64,000 nucleotides of DNA. Origin: Pseudomonas sp. (lineage in GTDB: Bacteria; Pseudomonadota; Gammaproteobacteria; Pseudomonadales; Pseudomonadaceae). This document shows, one piece after another, positions 60,788 to 64,000 of the stretch; the first letter of the stretch is position 1; the number at the start of each line of letters is the position of its first letter. The notes beneath the pieces were generated by a model, which was given only the letters and a program-made list of their open reading frames with translations, was not told the DNA's origin and searched no databases. Made by a program: the position numbers and the translations under genes. The stretch is taken from NCBI GenBank assembly GCA_007713455.1, contig VMRT01000007.1:372001-436000 (forward strand). Direction: 5' to 3'.

Positions 60788-61804
60788 GTGAAACGGGTCG
60801 CCCTGTGGTCGAGACGAGGCGGCAACCCTTTCAAATGGACCACGCTGGCGCTGGCAGTTCCTTTACTCGCGGCCTGCGACGGTCCGCAATCGGCGCTTTC
60901 ACCAGCCGGCCCGATGGCCCGCGACGTGGCGAACGTCTGGTGGGCGATGTTTGGCTTTTCCGTGGTCGTGCTGCTGGTAGTGAGCGCGCTGTGGATCTAC
61001 GCGATGCTGCGCCGCCCGCGAACGCACACCGCCGAAGAAGCCAAACGGATCAATCGTCGCTGGATCATCGGCGGCGGCCTGATCCTGCCCACCGTCACCA
61101 TCATCGCCCTGCTGGCGTTCGGCATTCCCACCGGGCGCGGCATGCTGCCGTTGCCGGTCGAAGGCGAGCAACCGCTGCGCATCCAGGTTATCGGCCACCA
61201 ATGGTGGTGGGAGGTGCGCTACCCGGAAAGCGGGGTGGTGACGGCCAACCAATTCATCCTGCCGGTCGATCGCCCGGTGGACGTCGAGGTTACCAGCGCG
61301 GACGTGATCCACTCGTTCTGGGTGCCACGCCTGGGCGGCAAGCTGGACATGGTTCCCGGCCGGACCAACACCCTGCGCGTGCAGGCCTCGCAGAGCGGAA
61401 TTTTCCGCGGACAATGCTCGGAGTTCTGCGGCAGCCAGCATGCGCACATGATTCTGCACGTGGAGGCGCTGGAAGCTGACGCTTTTGCCAGCTGGATCGA
61501 GGCCCGCCGTGAGCTGCAGCACCAGCCACCCAGCGGCGATGCCGGTCGCGTCTTCGCCGAGCGCTGCGGGCAATGCCACCGCGTCGCGGGCGTCAGCGAG
61601 GGCAATCGCGCACCGGACCTGAGCGATCTCGCCACCCGTCCGACCCTCGGCGCCGGCGTGATCACCAACGATGCAGACGGCCTGCGCCGCTGGCTGAGCG
61701 ATCACCAGAGCCTCAAGCACGGTAACGCTATGCCGCGGCACGACGACATTCCCGAAGAAACCCTCGGCCAGCTTGCCGACTGGCTGGAGACACTCGCTCC
61801 ATGA
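60788..61804 (+). CDS. coxB: Cytochrome c oxidase subunit II with fused cytochrome c
   Basis: The 338-residue lipoprotein begins with a signal sequence and lipobox LLAAC (C30), has two helices (about 48-72 and 92-112) and a CuA domain. The CuA ligands are H175, C210, C214, H218 and M221 (CSEFCGSQHAHM). A C-terminal haem c domain has C260GQC263H264 and an axial Met in HGNAMP. This caa3-type layout accepts electrons from cytochrome c. The start is GTG at 60788; no ATG preserves the signal peptide. Its stop overlaps ctaD (ATGA). Confidence 0.93.
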   Translation: MKRVALWSRRGGNPFKWTTLALAVPLLAACDGPQSALSPAGPMARDVANVWWAMFGFSVVVLLVVSALWIYAMLRRPRTHTAEEAKRINRRWIIGGGLILPTVTIIALLAFGIPTGRGMLPLPVEGEQPLRIQVIGHQWWWEVRYPESGVVTANQFILPVDRPVDVEVTSADVIHSFWVPRLGGKLDMVPGRTNTLRVQASQSGIFRGQCSEFCGSQHAHMILHVEALEADAFASWIEARRELQHQPPSGDAGRVFAERCGQCHRVAGVSEGNRAPDLSDLATRPTLGAGVITNDADGLRRWLSDHQSLKHGNAMPRHDDIPEETLGQLADWLETLAP

Positions 61805-64000
61805 CACCGACCCCGAAGAGCGGCGCGCCCGCTACCGATCTCGACCAGTTGCAGGACCAGTTCAACGAGGTCTGGGGCAACCCCCGTGGTTGGCGTGAGC
61901 TGACCATCGTCAACCACACCAGCATCGGTCTGCGCTTTCTGGTCACCGGAGCCTTCTTCTTCCTCGTCGGCGGCCTGCTGGCGATGCTGATCCGCACACA
62001 GCTCGCCCTCCCCGGCTACGAGCTGATGGAGCCGGACGTCTACAACCAGGTCTTCACCATGCACGGCACGGTGATGATGTTCCTCTTCGCGGTGCCGATG
62101 ATGGAGGGGTTGGCGGTCTACCTGATACCGAAGATGATCGGTGCCCGCGACCTGGTTTTCCCGCGCCTTTCCGCCCTGGGCTACTACTGCTACCTGTTCG
62201 GCGGGCTGATCCTGCTGTCGAGCATCTTTCTCGACGTCGCGCCCAAGGCCGGCTGGTTCATGTACACGCCGCTGTCCAGCTCGGCACATACCCCCGGGGT
62301 GAACTCGGATTTCTGGCTGCTGGGCATCACCTTCGTCGAGATTTCCGCGGTATCCGCTGGCGTCGAACTGGTGGTATCGATCCTGCGCACCCGCACCAAC
62401 GGCATGGCGCTGCACAAGATGCCGCTGTACGCCTGGTACATCCTGGTGATGGCGATGATGATCGTGGTCGGCTTTCCGCCGCTGATCCTCGGCTCGATCC
62501 TGCTGGAGCTGGAGCGCGCGGCCGGCATGCCGTTCTTCGATGTCGCCCGCGGTGGCGATCCGGTGCTCTGGCAGCACCTGTTCTGGCTGTTCGGTCACCC
62601 GGAGGTGTACATCATCTTCCTGCCCGGCGCTGGCATCGTCTCCACGCTGATTCCAGTGTTCTGCCAGCGCCCGCTGGTGGGCTACCGCTGGGTCGTGCTG
62701 GGCGTACTGACCACCGGCTTCATCAGCTTCGGACTATGGGTGCACCACATGTTCACGGTGGGCATTCCGCAGCTGGCCACGGCGTTCTTCTCGGCGGCGA
62801 GCATGCTGGTGGCAATCCCCACCGGCGTGCAGATCTTCGCCTGGCTGGCGACGCTCTGGCTCGGCAAACCGGTGTACAGGGTGCCAATGCTCTGGCTGGT
62901 GGGCTTTCTGATCGTCTTCGTCGCCGGCGGCCTGACCGGGGTCATGCTGGCGCTGGTGCCGTTCGACTGGCAGGTACACGACACCCATTTCGTCGTCGCG
63001 CACATGCACTACGTGCTGGTGGGCGGCATGTTGTTCCCGCTGATGGCCGGTCTGTACTACTGGCTGCCGCACTTCTCCGGGCGCATGCCGTCGGAAAAGC
63101 TCGGCCGCTGGGGCTTCTGGCTGTTCTTCATCGGCTTCAACGTGACCTTCATGATCATGCACTGGACGGGCCTGATCGGCATGCCACGGCGCGTCTACAC
63201 CTATGACACCGGCCTCGGCTGGGACATGCCCAACCTGGTGTCGTCGATCGGCAGCTTCATCATGGCCGTGGGTGTCGCCACCATCCTGCTGGACATCATC
63301 CTGCACTTCCGCTTCGGCATCCCGGCGCCGAAGAATCCCTGGAAAGCCGATACCCTCGAGTGGGCCACCAGCCTGCCACCCAGCGCGTACAACTTCGTCA
63401 GCCTGCCCGACGTGACGGACCGTCATCCGTTGTGGAAAGACCCGGCCCTGCCCGACAGCATCGCCCGCGGCGAACATGCGCTGACGGTGATCGACCACGG
63501 TCGACGGGAGACCTGGGGCAGTGATCCGCTGACGGGCAAGGTCCGTGAGATCATTCATTTGCCTGGCAACAGCTGGCTGCCGTTCATTGCCTCGGTGTTC
63601 CTTGCGGTGCTCTGCCTGAGCCTGCTGAACAAAGCGTACATCCTCGCGATCATCGCCACCGTGGCAACGCTGATCGTGCTGCTGCGCTGGTCCTGGGAAA
63701 ACGGCGCCCATCCTGCTGCCGCGCCGGACGCCCATACCCAACCGGGCGAGCCACCGCTGCACTCGCGTACGTTCGACGGCCCGGGCCTGTGGGGCATGGG
63801 CGTGACGCTGCTGGCCAATGGCGCGCTGTACCTTTCGCTGCTGTTCGGCTGGTTCTATCTGTGGACCGTGTCGCCGCAATGGCAGGTGCCGGACAGCGAC
63901 CTGAACGGTTGGTTGATGCTGGCCAGCACCGTGTTACTGAGTGCCGGCACGCTCTGGCTGCACCAGCTGATCAAGCGTCTGCGCGCCGGTATGCATCGCG
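61801..64000 (+). CDS. ctaD: Cytochrome c oxidase subunit I, fused to subunit III (3' truncated)
   Basis: The frame starts at ATG 61801 and is open to the window end (733 codons). Haem-copper centre motifs are visible: GHPEVYI (CuB His and cross-linked Tyr), WVHHMF (CuB His pair) and HDTHFVVAHMHY (haem ligands). After about residue 570 the sequence continues with extra helices (SLLNKAYILAIIA, LLANGALYLSLLFGWFYLW) that resemble a subunit III-like extension. This is the I-III fusion found in some oxidases. It follows coxB with a four-base overlap. Confidence 0.93.
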   Translation, partial: MTPTPKSGAPATDLDQLQDQFNEVWGNPRGWRELTIVNHTSIGLRFLVTGAFFFLVGGLLAMLIRTQLALPGYELMEPDVYNQVFTMHGTVMMFLFAVPMMEGLAVYLIPKMIGARDLVFPRLSALGYYCYLFGGLILLSSIFLDVAPKAGWFMYTPLSSSAHTPGVNSDFWLLGITFVEISAVSAGVELVVSILRTRTNGMALHKMPLYAWYILVMAMMIVVGFPPLILGSILLELERAAGMPFFDVARGGDPVLWQHLFWLFGHPEVYIIFLPGAGIVSTLIPVFCQRPLVGYRWVVLGVLTTGFISFGLWVHHMFTVGIPQLATAFFSAASMLVAIPTGVQIFAWLATLWLGKPVYRVPMLWLVGFLIVFVAGGLTGVMLALVPFDWQVHDTHFVVAHMHYVLVGGMLFPLMAGLYYWLPHFSGRMPSEKLGRWGFWLFFIGFNVTFMIMHWTGLIGMPRRVYTYDTGLGWDMPNLVSSIGSFIMAVGVATILLDIILHFRFGIPAPKNPWKADTLEWATSLPPSAYNFVSLPDVTDRHPLWKDPALPDSIARGEHALTVIDHGRRETWGSDPLTGKVREIIHLPGNSWLPFIASVFLAVLCLSLLNKAYILAIIATVATLIVLLRWSWENGAHPAAAPDAHTQPGEPPLHSRTFDGPGLWGMGVTLLANGALYLSLLFGWFYLWTVSPQWQVPDSDLNGWLMLASTVLLSAGTLWLHQLIKRLRAGMHR

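Overview
The window is GC-rich core chromosome of a gammaproteobacterium. The gene content and order point to Pseudomonadaceae, most likely the Pseudomonas stutzeri group (Stutzerimonas). The main evidence is fabA-fabB beside gpsA, smc-zipA-ligA, fliC-flaG-fliD-fliS-fliT, sdhCDAB-sucAB-lpd-sucCD divergent from gltA, a selD-mnmH pair, a MoxR/DUF58/TgpA operon, and a short hairpin at about 45.37 kb of a type I recall from P. stutzeri intergenic regions. I see no insertion sequence, prophage, CRISPR array, tRNA or rRNA. I did not find a clearly undescribed system.

Layout. 1-6.0 kb: the 3' end of a b-type cytochrome, an exported rhodanese, a thioesterase, and the MoxR-DUF58-TgpA operon. 6.2-8.7 kb: a small lipoprotein and the selenium genes selD-mnmH, for 2-selenouridine in tRNA. 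8.9-16.3 kb: a patatin-like hydrolase, an AI-2E family permease, a DUF4892 protein, two overlapping alpha/beta hydrolases, a hotdog thioesterase, sixA-DUF4389 and gpsA. 16.7-18.5 kb: fabA-fabB for unsaturated fatty acid synthesis, ending in a strong terminator. 18.5-30.5 kb: sstT, a chemoreceptor with a flagellar-type (sigma28) promoter, a DUF3859 protein, an exported amidohydrolase, an OsmC protein, htpG with a heat-shock promoter, an unrecognised membrane protein, two overlapping hotdog proteins, a DUF599 protein and brnQ.

30.9-44.0 kb is the TCA-cycle block. sdhC-sdhD-sdhA-sdhB, sucA-sucB-lpd and sucC-sucD all lie on the minus strand, and gltA diverges from sdhC. Together they encode citrate synthase, 2-oxoglutarate dehydrogenase, succinyl-CoA synthetase and succinate dehydrogenase. 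Both divergent sigma70 promoters can be read, and hairpins between the sub-blocks suggest processing or partial termination.

44.2-49.8 kb: a cysteine-cluster protein, a DUF486 protein, ppnP, then the late flagellar filament genes fliT, fliS, fliD, flaG and fliC. Sigma28 promoters can be read before fliC and fliS, and the middle of fliC is markedly AT-rich. 50.2-57.4 kb: ligA, zipA and smc for DNA ligation, division and chromosome condensation. 57.6-64.0 kb: moaA, a potassium channel with a C-terminal zinc ribbon, a CopD-like protein, a DUF2231 protein, and the first genes of an aa3/caa3-type cytochrome c oxidase (coxB, then ctaD running off the end).

Gene starts were set by Shine-Dalgarno spacing, family alignment and operon overlap. 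Several are GTG (DUF58, tgpA, sdhC, coxB) or TTG (thioesterase at 14369, amidohydrolase at 23308).
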